Shown here piece after piece: positions 1-5,831 of a stretch of DNA of 6,915 nt. The notes beneath the pieces are model-generated. The model did no database searches, was not told the origin of the DNA, and saw only the letters and a program-made list of their open reading frames with translations. A program made the translations under genes and the position numbers. Positions within the stretch are counted from its first letter, which is position 1; the number at the start of each line of letters is the position of its first letter. This DNA comes from Quisquiliibacterium sp. (GTDB taxonomy: Bacteria > Pseudomonadota > Gammaproteobacteria > Burkholderiales > Burkholderiaceae_E). The DNA lies in contig JALRBB010000041.1 of the NCBI GenBank assembly GCA_023257915.1, positions 1-6,915 on the forward strand, in the 5' to 3' direction.

Positions 1-1297
1 GCGGCTTGTCCTTCAGGCGCTCGCGCATTTCCTGGATGCGCGGGTTGACCGCCTTCATCTTGGCCATGCTGCGGTAGGCATTGGCGTTGAGCCAGTAGAA
101 GGCGGCCTTGATCACGACCACCAGCAGCACGATCGCCCAGCCCCAGTTGCCGACGATGCCATGCAGGAACTGCAGCAGCCAGAAGATCGGCTTGGCGATC
201 GCGGTCAGCCAGCCGTAGTCCACCGTCAGGTCAAGCCCCGATGCCACCGTCTCGAGCATCCGCTGGTCCTGTGGGGCAACCAGCAGCCGGGTCTGCACAG
301 ATGTCGTGGCTTTCGGCGCCAGCTCGCCAAGGGGCTGCAGCGCACCAACCGAGTACAGGTTGGTCTCGATCTTGCGGGTGAAGAACTCGCGCGCGGATTT
401 GTCGGTCGGCAACCAGGCCGACACGAAATAGTGCTGGATGATCCCCACCCAGCCATCGGAGGCGCCCTTGGCGTGATCCGACTTGCCCTTTTCGATGTCC
501 GAGAAGTCGACCTTCTGGAATTTCTTTTCCTCGGTATAGACCACCGGGCCGGTATAGGTGCTGTAAAAGTGCGACTCGCCTGGAGGCTTGTTTCCATCGC
601 GGGTCAGCTGCATGTACAGCGTCGGCTTGGCCGCAACCTCACCCTCGTTGGTGATCTCGTCGCTGACCTCGACCACATAGCTGCCGGGTTTGAGTGTGTA
701 GCTGCGCAGCAGCTTGATGCCGCCATCTTGCGCGGCCATCCGAAGCTGGACTGCGCCACCGTCGATCTGTCTGGGACCGTCGACGACGGTGAACTGGCTG
801 CGATGCGTCGGGTAGCTGCTTCCCTGTGCCGCGCCAATCAGGCCGCTTTGCGCCACGTAGACCTTGCCGGGCATGTCGTGCAACAGCACAACGTTCTCGC
901 TGGCGGCCTGCTTGTCATCGGAAGAGGCCTTGTGCTTTAACAGCTCTGCCCGCACCACCTGCGCGCCGGTCGGATCGATATCCAGCGCGAGCACATCGCT
1001 GCGCAGCTTCAACGCAGGCGCCTTCGGCGTTGCGGCGGCCGATTTGCCATCGGTCGTCGTGGACGGCACCAAGGGTGCGGCGGCGGTTGTCGTCGGCGCG
1101 CTCGGAATGCTGGCATCCGCCTTGGACGGAGCCGCTGCTGATGCGGCCGGCTGCGTAGCAGTCGCACCCTCCTGCGTGGCCGTTGGCTGGGCACCAAACA
1201 ACGGTGGCTTGCCGTTGTAGCGCTGCCAGCTGTCCCACAGGAACAACAGGGACATCGAAAAAACGACCCAGAGAATGGTGCGTTGCATCTGTAGCAT
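1..1297 (-). CDS. yidC: Membrane protein insertase YidC (partial, C-terminus outside window)
   Basis: YidC (Oxa1/Alb3 family) inserts and folds inner-membrane proteins, alone or with SecYEG. The frame is open for 432 codons and leaves the window at its left edge; roughly 120-140 C-terminal residues, including the last membrane helices, would be missing judging by the usual 550-570 residues. Visible parts are an N-terminal signal-anchor helix (about residues 7-21, starting RTILWVVF), an Ala/Thr/Pro-rich linker (about 35-90), the large periplasmic P1 domain, then the hydrophobic segment 362-403 followed by the conserved stretch YRSMAKMK and a basic EMRERLKDKP cytoplasmic loop. The lysine in VVVIKAAF occupies about the place of the functional arginine of the E. 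coli protein, as far as I recall. The chosen ATG at 1297 lies 6 bases after the yidD stop and has a weak GGA upstream; an in-frame ATG at 1288 (MQRTILW) is an equally plausible start. It is last in the rnpA-yidD-yidC gene run. Confidence 0.96.
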   Translation of the reverse strand, partial: MLQMQRTILWVVFSMSLLFLWDSWQRYNGKPPLFGAQPTATQEGATATQPAASAAAPSKADASIPSAPTTTAAAPLVPSTTTDGKSAAATPKAPALKLRSDVLALDIDPTGAQVVRAELLKHKASSDDKQAASENVVLLHDMPGKVYVAQSGLIGAAQGSSYPTHRSQFTVVDGPRQIDGGAVQLRMAAQDGGIKLLRSYTLKPGSYVVEVSDEITNEGEVAAKPTLYMQLTRDGNKPPGESHFYSTYTGPVVYTEEKKFQKVDFSDIEKGKSDHAKGASDGWVGIIQHYFVSAWLPTDKSAREFFTRKIETNLYSVGALQPLGELAPKATTSVQTRLLVAPQDQRMLETVASGLDLTVDYGWLTAIAKPIFWLLQFLHGIVGNWGWAIVLLVVVIKAAFYWLNANAYRSMAKMKAVNPRIQEMRERLKDKP

Positions 1298-1303
1298 GAG
1301 CGT

Positions 1304-1744
1304 TCAGTCCGTGCGTGCTGGCGGCTGACCGCGCTGGGCGGTCGGCCATCTGGATTGCCGAGCAATGGGCGCGGCGGTCCTTGTTGTGCTGGTTGACGAG
1401 GCTGGCGCGCCACCCGGAGCGGGCACCGCGGTTTTATTCGAAGGCGGAAATGTATCAGGCACGGGGTCAAGACCGCCGTGATTCCACGGATGGCAGCGGC
1501 ACACGCGGCTCAAGGTGAGCCAGCTGCCGGTGACTGGCCCATGCCGGCGCAGCGCGTCGAGTGCATATTCCGAACAGCTCGGAAAAAACCGGCAGGACGC
1601 CGGCAGCATCGGGCTGATCGCATAGCGATAGACACGGATCGGCAAGCTCAACAGGGCGGAGGCCAGGCGCGCGATGCCGGCAAACACCGGCCTGCGCTGT
1701 TCGCTTGCGCTCCTGGGCACCGCGATCTGGTCCGGGCTTTTCAT
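1304..1744 (-). CDS. yidD: Membrane protein insertion efficiency factor YidD, with long C-terminal tail
   Basis: YidD is a small, membrane-associated protein thought to assist YidC-dependent insertion. Residues about 25-97 carry the whole family signature: [12 protein letters not shown], then [11 protein letters not shown] (Cys51, Cys57), HG at 68-69, and [14 protein letters not shown] (Cys84, His85, Pro86, Trp87). The ATG overlaps the rnpA stop in an ATGA arrangement (1741-1744), and no good ribosome binding site precedes it, so translational coupling to rnpA is likely. The total of 146 residues is long for a family usually of about 70-100. The extra part is a tail from residue 98 rich in Pro, Ala, Ser, Thr and Arg with no recognisable domain, plus a short N-terminal extension. 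The core identification is secure; whether the tail is functional is unknown. Confidence 0.95.
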   Translation of the reverse strand: MKSPDQIAVPRSASEQRRPVFAGIARLASALLSLPIRVYRYAISPMLPASCRFFPSCSEYALDALRRHGPVTGSWLTLSRVCRCHPWNHGGLDPVPDTFPPSNKTAVPAPGGAPASSTSTTRTAAPIARQSRWPTAQRGQPPARTD

Positions 1745-2337
1745 GTCGGCTTTGCTGGCCTGCCTTGGACGGCTTGGTCGGCCTGGTGACCTTGCTGGCT
1801 ATGATCGCCCGGCTGGCTCAGCCGGCGGGTGAGTCTGGCCAACAGCTGGTCGAGTTCCTCGCGCCAAAGCTTTTTGAGCGCTGGCCGTCCGATCTCTCGC
1901 CAGGCGGGCTCGGCTCGCCGCAGCTTGATCATCGCTGCCGCCGGCATTTGGCCCGATACCCATCCGGCATGGCGCCAGGCCTCTCGCGCGACGCGTCGGA
2001 CGCTGTTGCGATCAACCGCACGGGCCAGCTGACGTTTCGGCACAGAAAACCCGAGACAGATTGATCGGGTTTCTGCGTTTTTGCCACCAGGCTTGCCACC
2101 AGACTTAAGGTCAGCGAGTTCGCCGCCATCCGGGCCGGCGGGCTGAAGCCGCGACTGAGTTGGCGCAGATGTCGCTGCGTGACCGGCACGGGTTCGCTGC
2201 AAGGCTTGCTCTTGCAAGGATCGCAAATGCTCGAACTCGGCCGTGCTCAGCGTGCAAATCACGAAATGCGCGCTGCTCAAAGCCGGGCGACGACGCGCCA
2301 GCGCGGCGAACACCGGGTCAACACGCTGCATGGCCAT
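1741..2337 (-). CDS. rnpA: Ribonuclease P protein component RnpA, with internal insertion
   Basis: RnpA is the protein subunit of RNase P; it binds the catalytic RNA and the 5' leader of precursor tRNAs. The signature is clear: [18 protein letters not shown] followed by VAREAWR, giving the RNxxRRxxRE motif at residues 110-119, and a C-terminal helix [15 protein letters not shown] (152-166) that aligns well with other RnpA proteins. The first strand region is [14 protein letters not shown]...HFVICTL (5-30). Residues about 31-91 are an insertion rich in Gln, Ala, Gly and Lys between the second and third strands, so the protein has 198 residues instead of the usual 115-140. The start is fixed by a GAGG ribosome binding site 7 bases upstream and an in-frame TGA four codons upstream. 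The stop overlaps the yidD ATG by 4 bases. The stretch after residue 172 is a polar tail of unknown role. Confidence 0.95.
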   Translation of the reverse strand: MAMQRVDPVFAALARRRPALSSAHFVICTLSTAEFEHLRSLQEQALQRTRAGHAATSAPTQSRLQPAGPDGGELADLKSGGKPGGKNAETRSICLGFSVPKRQLARAVDRNSVRRVAREAWRHAGWVSGQMPAAAMIKLRRAEPAWREIGRPALKKLWREELDQLLARLTRRLSQPGDHSQQGHQADQAVQGRPAKPT

Positions 2338-2344
2338 CAGAACA

Positions 2345-2348
2345 CCTC
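2345..2348 (-). promoter_or_regulatory. Ribosome binding site of rnpA
   Basis: GAGG on the minus strand with 7 bases to the ATG at 2337. An in-frame TGA lies just upstream, so translation cannot begin further up. Together these favour ATG 2337 over the second ATG at 2331, which would be 13 bases away. Confidence 0.7.
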
Positions 2349-2491
2349 ACCGGATGCGCATATCAGGCGATCGCATCGGCCAGCCTTGCTGGGCATCTGC
2401 ACCACCTGAAGCAACATCACCAAAGCGCGTCAGCAAGTCGGCGCAACCGCTCTGACCGAGCAAACACCGGGCACGACCAGGCGCCTTGCCG

Positions 2492-2507
2492 CCACGGCTG
2501 CCCGTGG
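2492..2507 (-). other. Hairpin in the rpmH-rnpA spacer
   Basis: CCACGG and CCGTGG form a perfect 6-bp stem around a 4-base loop. No T tract follows on the minus strand, so it is a poor intrinsic terminator. It could be an mRNA processing or attenuation element between rpmH and rnpA, whose products are needed in very different amounts; that role is inference. Confidence 0.3.
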
Positions 2508-2590
2508 TTCAGTGTCCGGACTCATGCGCAGCCGGGCTGTGACCGGTTGACGCGCAGGCCGGAACCCGCATCCGCTTGGCCGGGTCTTGT

Positions 2591-2725
2591 TCAGACCGCC
2601 AGGCGATGACGACCCTTGGCACGTCGTGCGCGAATCACTCCGCGACCACCACGCGTTTTCATGCGCACAAGAAAACCATGCGTGCGCTTGCGACGCACGA
2701 CGGAGGGCTGATAGGTACGTTTCAT
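2591..2725 (-). CDS. rpmH: 50S ribosomal protein L34
   Basis: L34 is a small basic protein of the large ribosomal subunit. The 44-residue product begins MKRTYQPS, continues with [19 protein letters not shown] and ends RHRLAV, which is the complete and nearly invariant family sequence at its usual length. The frame is open further upstream, but homologues start at this Met. A GAGAG sequence (complement at 2733-2737) lies 7 bases before the ATG. The gene faces left, away from dnaA, and is first in the rpmH-rnpA-yidD-yidC series. A strong promoter is visible about 28-56 bases upstream of the start. Confidence 0.98.
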   Translation of the reverse strand: MKRTYQPSVVRRKRTHGFLVRMKTRGGRGVIRARRAKGRHRLAV

Positions 2726-2752
2726 GGTTGGACTCTCAACAAAAAGCCCTCC

Positions 2753-2781
2753 ATTACACCTCAACCAGTGGACTTCGTCAA
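2753..2781 (-). promoter_or_regulatory. Sigma-70 promoter of rpmH
   Basis: On the minus strand TTGACG (-35, complement 2776-2781) and TGTAAT (-10, complement 2753-2758) are separated by exactly 17 bases. They match the consensus at 5 of 6 and 4-5 of 6 positions. Transcription would begin near 2746 and leave a leader of about 20 bases. A DnaA box at 2791-2799 lies just upstream of the -35, so DnaA could influence it. Confidence 0.7.
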
Positions 2782-2790
2782 TTCCAGGCC

Positions 2791-2799
2791 TGTGGAAAA
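2791..2799 (-). promoter_or_regulatory. DnaA box
   Basis: TTTTCCACA on the minus strand, one mismatch to TTATCCACA. It overlaps the candidate dnaA -35 and lies close upstream of the rpmH -35. Confidence 0.6.
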
Positions 2800-2820
2800 C
2801 TCCGTCCAACGCGGTACAAT
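2792..2820 (+). promoter_or_regulatory. Candidate dnaA promoter
   Basis: TACAAT at 2815-2820 is a good -10 element. The sequence 17 bases upstream, GTGGAA at 2792-2797, matches the -35 consensus at only 3 of 6 positions and lies inside a DnaA box. This layout would suit repression of dnaA by DnaA, which is known in other bacteria, but here it is inferred. The leader would be about 130 bases. Confidence 0.4.
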
Positions 2821-2840
2821 ACGCCCCCTGCCAGGCCAAC

Positions 2841-2849
2841 TTATCCACC
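2841..2849 (+). promoter_or_regulatory. DnaA box
   Basis: TTATCCACC, one mismatch (last base) to the consensus. It lies about 20 bases downstream of the candidate dnaA -10, opposite in orientation to the box at 2791. Confidence 0.6.
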
Positions 2850-2878
2850 GCCCGAGGCGACGGTCAAGTCCCGGTGAT

Positions 2879-2892
2879 CCGGCCTTAGCCGG
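2879..2892 (+). other. Small hairpin in the dnaA leader
   Basis: CCGGC and GCCGG pair in a 5-bp stem with a CTTA loop. It lies 64 bases before the dnaA start and would be in the 5' untranslated region if the candidate promoter is used. No terminator-like T run follows directly. Confidence 0.3.
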
Positions 2893-2956
2893 CTCATCTG
2901 TGCCGTTTGCCTGGCGAGTTTTTTCCGTTCCTACCGTCGTAACCGATCGCCTACCG

Positions 2957-4426
2957 ATGCAAGACCACTGGCTAGCCTGCGCCTCAAAGCTCGAACATGA
3001 GGTGCCCGCACAGCTTTTCAAGACCTGGATAAAACCATTGGTTTTCTTAGGTTACGATGAGAGTGAGCGCTTGCTTAAGATCGGAGCCCCGAATCAATTC
3101 AAGCTGAACTGGGTCCGAACCCAGTTCGGCTCGCGCATCACCCAGCTGGCCAGCCAGATGCTTGGCCCAGAGACCCGGGTCGAATTCGAGGTCGCGCAGC
3201 CCGCCCCGGCGTCCTCGGACGAAGCGGGCGGACGAATGACCGATCGCTTTCCCGAGCTGGCTGCCCGCGCCAACCTGGGCAGTGACTCGCAGACTGCACA
3301 AGCCGGTGGCTCGATGCCACGACCAGAATCGCAGACCGGTAGCGTCGCGGGCACAACGAGCGCTGAGCGCTCCGCGCCAGACTCCAGGCTCGCAGCCCCT
3401 GCACCGGATCGCAGCCGGATGCGTCAGGACCTGAGCTTCGAGAACTTCGTCACCGGCAAGGCCAACCAGATGGCGCGGGCCACCGCGCTGCAGGTGGTCG
3501 ACAAGCCGGGCAGCTATAACCCGTTGTTCCTGTACGGTGGTGTCGGCCTTGGCAAGACCCATCTGATTCATGCGGTGGGTAATGCATTCCTGGAGCGCAA
3601 TCCGGCCGCCAAGGTTCGCTACATCCATGCCCAGGAATACTTCGACGAGATGGTCCGCGCAATCCAGCGCAAGACCTCCGAAGAGCTGAAGAATTATTAC
3701 CAGTCGCTTGACCTGCTGCTGATCGACGACATCCAGTTTCTATCCGGCAAGCCCCGCACGCAGGAGGAGTTCTTCTACACCTTCGACGCGCTGTACGCGG
3801 CCCGCAAGCAGATCATCATCACCTGCGACACCTATCCGAAGGAAATCTCCGGCATCGAGGAACGGCTGATTTCACGCTTTGACTCCGGCCTGATTGTCGC
3901 GATCGAACCCCCTGAACTCGAGATGCGGGTCGCCATCCTGCTCAAAAAAGCCGAGCAGCAGTCTGCCGACCTGCCAGAAGATGTTGCGTTCTTCATCGCC
4001 AAGCACTTGCGCTCGAACGTGCGCGAGCTCGAAGGCGCGCTGCTACGCGTGATCGCGTTCGCCGGTTTTCGCCAGAAGCCGATCACGCTGGACCTGGCCA
4101 AGGAGTCTCTGGAGGATCTGCTAGCGCTGAACCGCCGTCAGGTTTCAGTCGAAGTCATCCAAAAGACCGTCGCGGACTTCTTCAAAATCAAGACCGCGGA
4201 TATGTACAGCAAGCGCCGGCATGCGCACATCGTGCTGCCGCGCCAGATCGCGATGTATCTGGCCAAGGAACTCACGCAAAAGAGCCTGCCCGAAATCGGA
4301 GAAGCCTTCGGGGGCCGCGACCACACCACGGTACTGCACGCGATGCGCAAGATCGCCGAGCAGCGCCAGCACGACGCCGACCTGAACCATCAGATCCATG
4401 TTCTCGAACAGACCCTACGCGGCTGA
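2957..4426 (+). CDS. dnaA: Chromosomal replication initiator protein DnaA
   Basis: DnaA is the AAA+ ATPase that binds DnaA boxes at the origin, melts the duplex and helps load the replicative helicase. The 489-residue protein shows all four domains. Domain I (1 to about 75) begins [13 protein letters not shown] and has the FKTWIKPL motif. A variable, Ala/Ser/Pro-rich domain II runs to about residue 155. Domain III carries Walker A GGVGLGKT (194-201, Lys200), Walker B LLIDD (Asp257, Asp258), the sensor I region IIITCDTYP and the sensor II stretch [10 protein letters not shown]. The DNA-binding domain IV carries the signature GGRDHTT (452-458). The frame is open upstream, but homologues start at MQD, and no alternative GTG or TTG lies nearby. 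No clear ribosome binding site precedes the ATG. It is first in dnaA-dnaN-gyrB. Confidence 0.98.
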   Translation: MQDHWLACASKLEHEVPAQLFKTWIKPLVFLGYDESERLLKIGAPNQFKLNWVRTQFGSRITQLASQMLGPETRVEFEVAQPAPASSDEAGGRMTDRFPELAARANLGSDSQTAQAGGSMPRPESQTGSVAGTTSAERSAPDSRLAAPAPDRSRMRQDLSFENFVTGKANQMARATALQVVDKPGSYNPLFLYGGVGLGKTHLIHAVGNAFLERNPAAKVRYIHAQEYFDEMVRAIQRKTSEELKNYYQSLDLLLIDDIQFLSGKPRTQEEFFYTFDALYAARKQIIITCDTYPKEISGIEERLISRFDSGLIVAIEPPELEMRVAILLKKAEQQSADLPEDVAFFIAKHLRSNVRELEGALLRVIAFAGFRQKPITLDLAKESLEDLLALNRRQVSVEVIQKTVADFFKIKTADMYSKRRHAHIVLPRQIAMYLAKELTQKSLPEIGEAFGGRDHTTVLHAMRKIAEQRQHDADLNHQIHVLEQTLRG

Positions 4427-4446
4427 TCCGCGCTTGCCAACGACAG

Positions 4447-4467
4447 CGCGCACCGTATTGGTGCGCG
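4447..4467 (+). terminator. Hairpin just after dnaA, weak terminator candidate
   Basis: CGCGCACC and GGTGCGCG form a perfect 8-bp GC-rich stem with a GTATT loop, 20 bases after the dnaA stop. Only TT follows, so termination would be weak. It may attenuate dnaA-dnaN read-through or protect the dnaA 3' end. Confidence 0.4.
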
Positions 4468-4490
4468 TTACCTCGGTGCTCGCCCCCGCT

Positions 4491-4499
4491 TGTGGGAAA
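4491..4499 (-). promoter_or_regulatory. DnaA-box-like site
   Basis: TTTCCCACA on the minus strand, two mismatches to TTATCCACA. Leftmost of the five sites. Confidence 0.4.
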
Positions 4500-4523
4500 A
4501 CGGCGGATGAACGGTTGACCAAA

Positions 4524-4532
4524 TGTGGACAA
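4524..4532 (-). promoter_or_regulatory. DnaA box
   Basis: TTGTCCACA on the minus strand, one mismatch to the consensus. Confidence 0.6.
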
Positions 4533-4569
4533 CTCGAACTCACGAGCAAGGTCGCAAAAACTCCAGGAA

Positions 4570-4578
4570 TTTCCCACA
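4570..4578 (+). promoter_or_regulatory. DnaA-box-like site
   Basis: TTTCCCACA on the plus strand, two mismatches. It is the same 9-mer as the site at 4491, in the opposite orientation. Confidence 0.4.
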
Positions 4579-4592
4579 GCCACCGAACCCGG

Positions 4593-4601
4593 CTGTCCAC
4601 A
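4593..4601 (+). promoter_or_regulatory. DnaA-box-like site
   Basis: CTGTCCACA on the plus strand, two mismatches to the consensus (first and third bases). Confidence 0.35.
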
Positions 4602-4647
4602 GTGCTTTCCCGCCCGCAAACCCGCACCGACTATGCATCGAGGCGGG

Positions 4648-4656
4648 TTATCCACG
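4648..4656 (+). promoter_or_regulatory. DnaA box
   Basis: TTATCCACG on the plus strand, mismatched only at the last base. It is the rightmost site, 46 bases before dnaN. Confidence 0.6.
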
Positions 4657-4687
4657 GATTCAGGCCTTCCTCATGAACAACACCAAG

Positions 4688-4692
4688 AGGAG
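4688..4692 (+). promoter_or_regulatory. Ribosome binding site of dnaN
   Basis: AGGAG, 10 bases before the ATG at 4703, within a purine-rich stretch. It supports this start, which is also where DnaN homologues begin (MQF). Confidence 0.75.
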
Positions 4693-4702
4693 ATAAATAG
4701 AA

Positions 4703-5812
4703 ATGCAGTTCATAAGAGCCTCACGCGACGCGATCCTGAAACCCCTGTCCACGGTCGCAGGAATCGTCGAACGCCGACACACCCTGCCGATCCTGGCCAA
4801 CGTGCTGATGCGCAAGCAGGGCGACGCGATTTCGTTTCTGGCGACCGATGTCGAAATCCAGATCCAGACCACCGCGGCGCTTGGCGCGGGTGCCGATGAA
4901 GCCGCCACGACAATGTCGGCGCGCAAGCTGATCGATATCCTGCGCGCGCTGCCCGAAGGTCCGGAGGTGTCGATCTCGGTCACGAACAAGAAGGCCACTA
5001 TCCAGTCCGGCAAAAGCCGGTTTGCCTTGCAGACCCTTGGCGCCGAGGAATTTCCGACGGTCAACATCAACGAGCATTTCGCGGCGTCGTTCTCGCTTCC
5101 CCAAAAGCAGTTGCGACACCTGTTCCAGATGGTCCACTTCGCCATGGCCCAGCAGGACATCCGTTATTAACTGAACGGCTTGCTGTTGGTCACCGACGGG
5201 AATGTGGTGCGCGTGGTTGCCACCGACGGGCATCGGCTGGCGTACTGCCAGGCCGAGATCGATGGCGAGCCGCTGGCCCGCAATGAAGTGATCATTCCGC
5301 GCAAGACAGTGCTCGAATTGCAGCGCCTTTTGTCCGATGGCGATGAACTGGTGCTGATCGATGTTGCGACCAACCAGGTGCGTTTTCGCTTTGGCGATGT
5401 CGAAATGGTCAGCAAGCTGGTCGAAGGCAAGTTCCCCGACTATCAGCGCGTGATTCCGACCGGCTACACGAAGGCGATGACCGTCAGCCGCGAGACACTG
5501 GCGGCCTCGCTGGGTCGTGCTTCGATCCTCACCTCCGACAAGTTTCGCGGCGTGCGTCTGACCCTGGCGCCGGGCGCGCTGAAGATTCAGACCAGCAACG
5601 CAGAGCAGGAAGAGGCGATCGAGGAGATCGAGGTTGACTATGGCGGTGATCCGATCGAGATCGGCTTCAACGTCGGCTATTTGCAGGATGTGCTCGGCAA
5701 CCTGAAGACCGAGGGCATCCAGATCGAGTTTGGTGACGCGAATACCAGCGCGTTGCTGACGGTACCCGGTGACACCAGTTTCCGGTACGTCGTGATGCCG
5801 ATGCGCATTTGA
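4703..5812 (+). pseudogene. dnaN: DNA polymerase III beta subunit (sliding clamp), interrupted by an in-frame TAA
   Basis: DnaN dimerises into the ring that tethers DNA polymerase III to DNA. Reading through one stop gives 369 positions, the normal family length. Residues 1-155 (MQFIRASRDAILKPLSTVAG ... MAQQDIRY) cover domain I and the start of domain II. Codon 156 is TAA (5168-5170), where homologues have the second tyrosine of RYYLNG. The same frame then continues LNGLLLVTDG with no further stop to the TGA at 5810. The downstream part keeps the partner-binding pocket (TDGHRL at 174-179) and the C-terminal VVMPMRI. As written, the gene yields a 155-residue fragment that cannot form a clamp; an internal restart at TTG 5180 or GTG 5204 lacks a ribosome binding site. 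With such an essential, otherwise conserved gene, a base-call error (TAC or TAT to TAA) or a very recent mutation is most likely. It lies 19 bp before gyrB. Confidence 0.93.
5168..5170 (+). other. In-frame TAA inside dnaN
   Basis: The codons read CGT TAT TAA CTG AAC GGC, against the family motif Arg-Tyr-Tyr-Leu-Asn-Gly. One base change from TAT or TAC creates the stop. There is no change of reading frame on either side. Confidence 0.95.
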
Positions 5813-5818
5813 CGCTTC

Positions 5819-5824
5819 AAAAGG
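5819..5824 (+). promoter_or_regulatory. Ribosome binding site of gyrB
   Basis: AAAAGG in the 19-base dnaN-gyrB spacer, 7 bases before the ATG at 5832. The short spacing suggests gyrB is transcribed together with dnaN. Confidence 0.6.
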
Positions 5825-5831
5825 TTTTCGC

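Larger units (their letters stand above)
2338..2590. other. 253-bp rpmH-rnpA spacer with no convincing gene
   Basis: Between the rpmH stop and the rnpA start I find no protein with family features. The longest minus-strand reading of note is a 31-codon frame starting at the ATG whose complement is at 2522-2524 (MSPDTEPRAAVAAR...); it has no clear ribosome binding site or similarity I recognise. The spacer holds a 6-bp GC hairpin (2492-2507) without a T run. The rnpA ribosome binding site lies at its left end. It is probably transcribed as part of the rpmH-rnpA message, but an internal promoter cannot be excluded. Confidence 0.5.
2726..2956. other. Divergent rpmH-dnaA control region, possible origin segment
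   Basis: This 231-bp spacer separates the leftward and rightward gene sets. It holds the rpmH promoter, the candidate dnaA promoter, two DnaA boxes with one mismatch each (2791-2799 minus, 2841-2849 plus), a short hairpin (2879-2892) and a T6 run (2919-2924). In several proteobacteria the origin lies here; the boxes are fewer than in the dnaA-dnaN spacer, so it may instead serve mainly for dnaA autoregulation. Confidence 0.55.
4427..4702. other. dnaA-dnaN spacer, candidate replication origin (oriC)
   Basis: This 276-bp spacer carries five DnaA-box-like sequences with one or two mismatches. Two are on the minus strand at the left (4491, 4524) and three on the plus strand at the right (4570, 4593, 4648), so the array changes orientation near 4533-4569. 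Oppositely oriented box groups next to dnaA are typical of bacterial origins. No strongly AT-rich unwinding element stands out; the least GC-rich stretch is around 4551-4575 (AAAAA, GGAATTT) and the segment before dnaN. I see no clear dnaN promoter: TTGACC at 4515-4520 lacks a matching -10 at the right distance. Origin activity is inferred from pattern and gene context. Confidence 0.65.

Noticed and set aside
161..940. A 259-codon plus-strand frame inside yidC.
   Set aside because: yidC on the minus strand is uninterrupted and recognisable here. The plus-strand product resembles no family and is a codon-bias shadow.
2160..2609. A 149-codon plus-strand frame across the rpmH-rnpA spacer.
   Set aside because: It overlaps both flanking genes in antisense, has no recognisable domain, and is unusually rich in His, Arg and Ala, as expected for a non-coding frame.
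2726..2848. An N-terminal extension of L34 by 41 residues.
   Set aside because: L34 is nearly invariant at 44 residues starting MKRTYQPS, and the promoter lies inside the would-be extension.
2576..2956. An N-terminal extension of dnaA by 127 codons.
   Set aside because: The frame is open by chance through rpmH and the control region. Homologues start at MQDHW, and the extension is not DnaA-like.
3047..3628. A 193-codon minus-strand frame inside dnaA.
   Set aside because: It is antisense to the linker and Walker A region of dnaA, without similarity or initiation signals.
4515..4543. A dnaN promoter starting with TTGACC.
   Set aside because: The hexamer 17 bases downstream (ACTCAC) does not resemble a -10 element, and neighbouring spacings are no better.
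4745..4753. A further DnaA box at the beginning of dnaN (CTGTCCACG).
   Set aside because: It has three mismatches to the consensus and lies within coding sequence, so chance is a sufficient explanation.
5171..5812. A naturally split sliding clamp made of two separate polypeptides.
   Set aside because: The break falls inside domain II rather than between domains. The second part has no ribosome binding site or ATG near its start, and the RYYLNG motif is cut in two.
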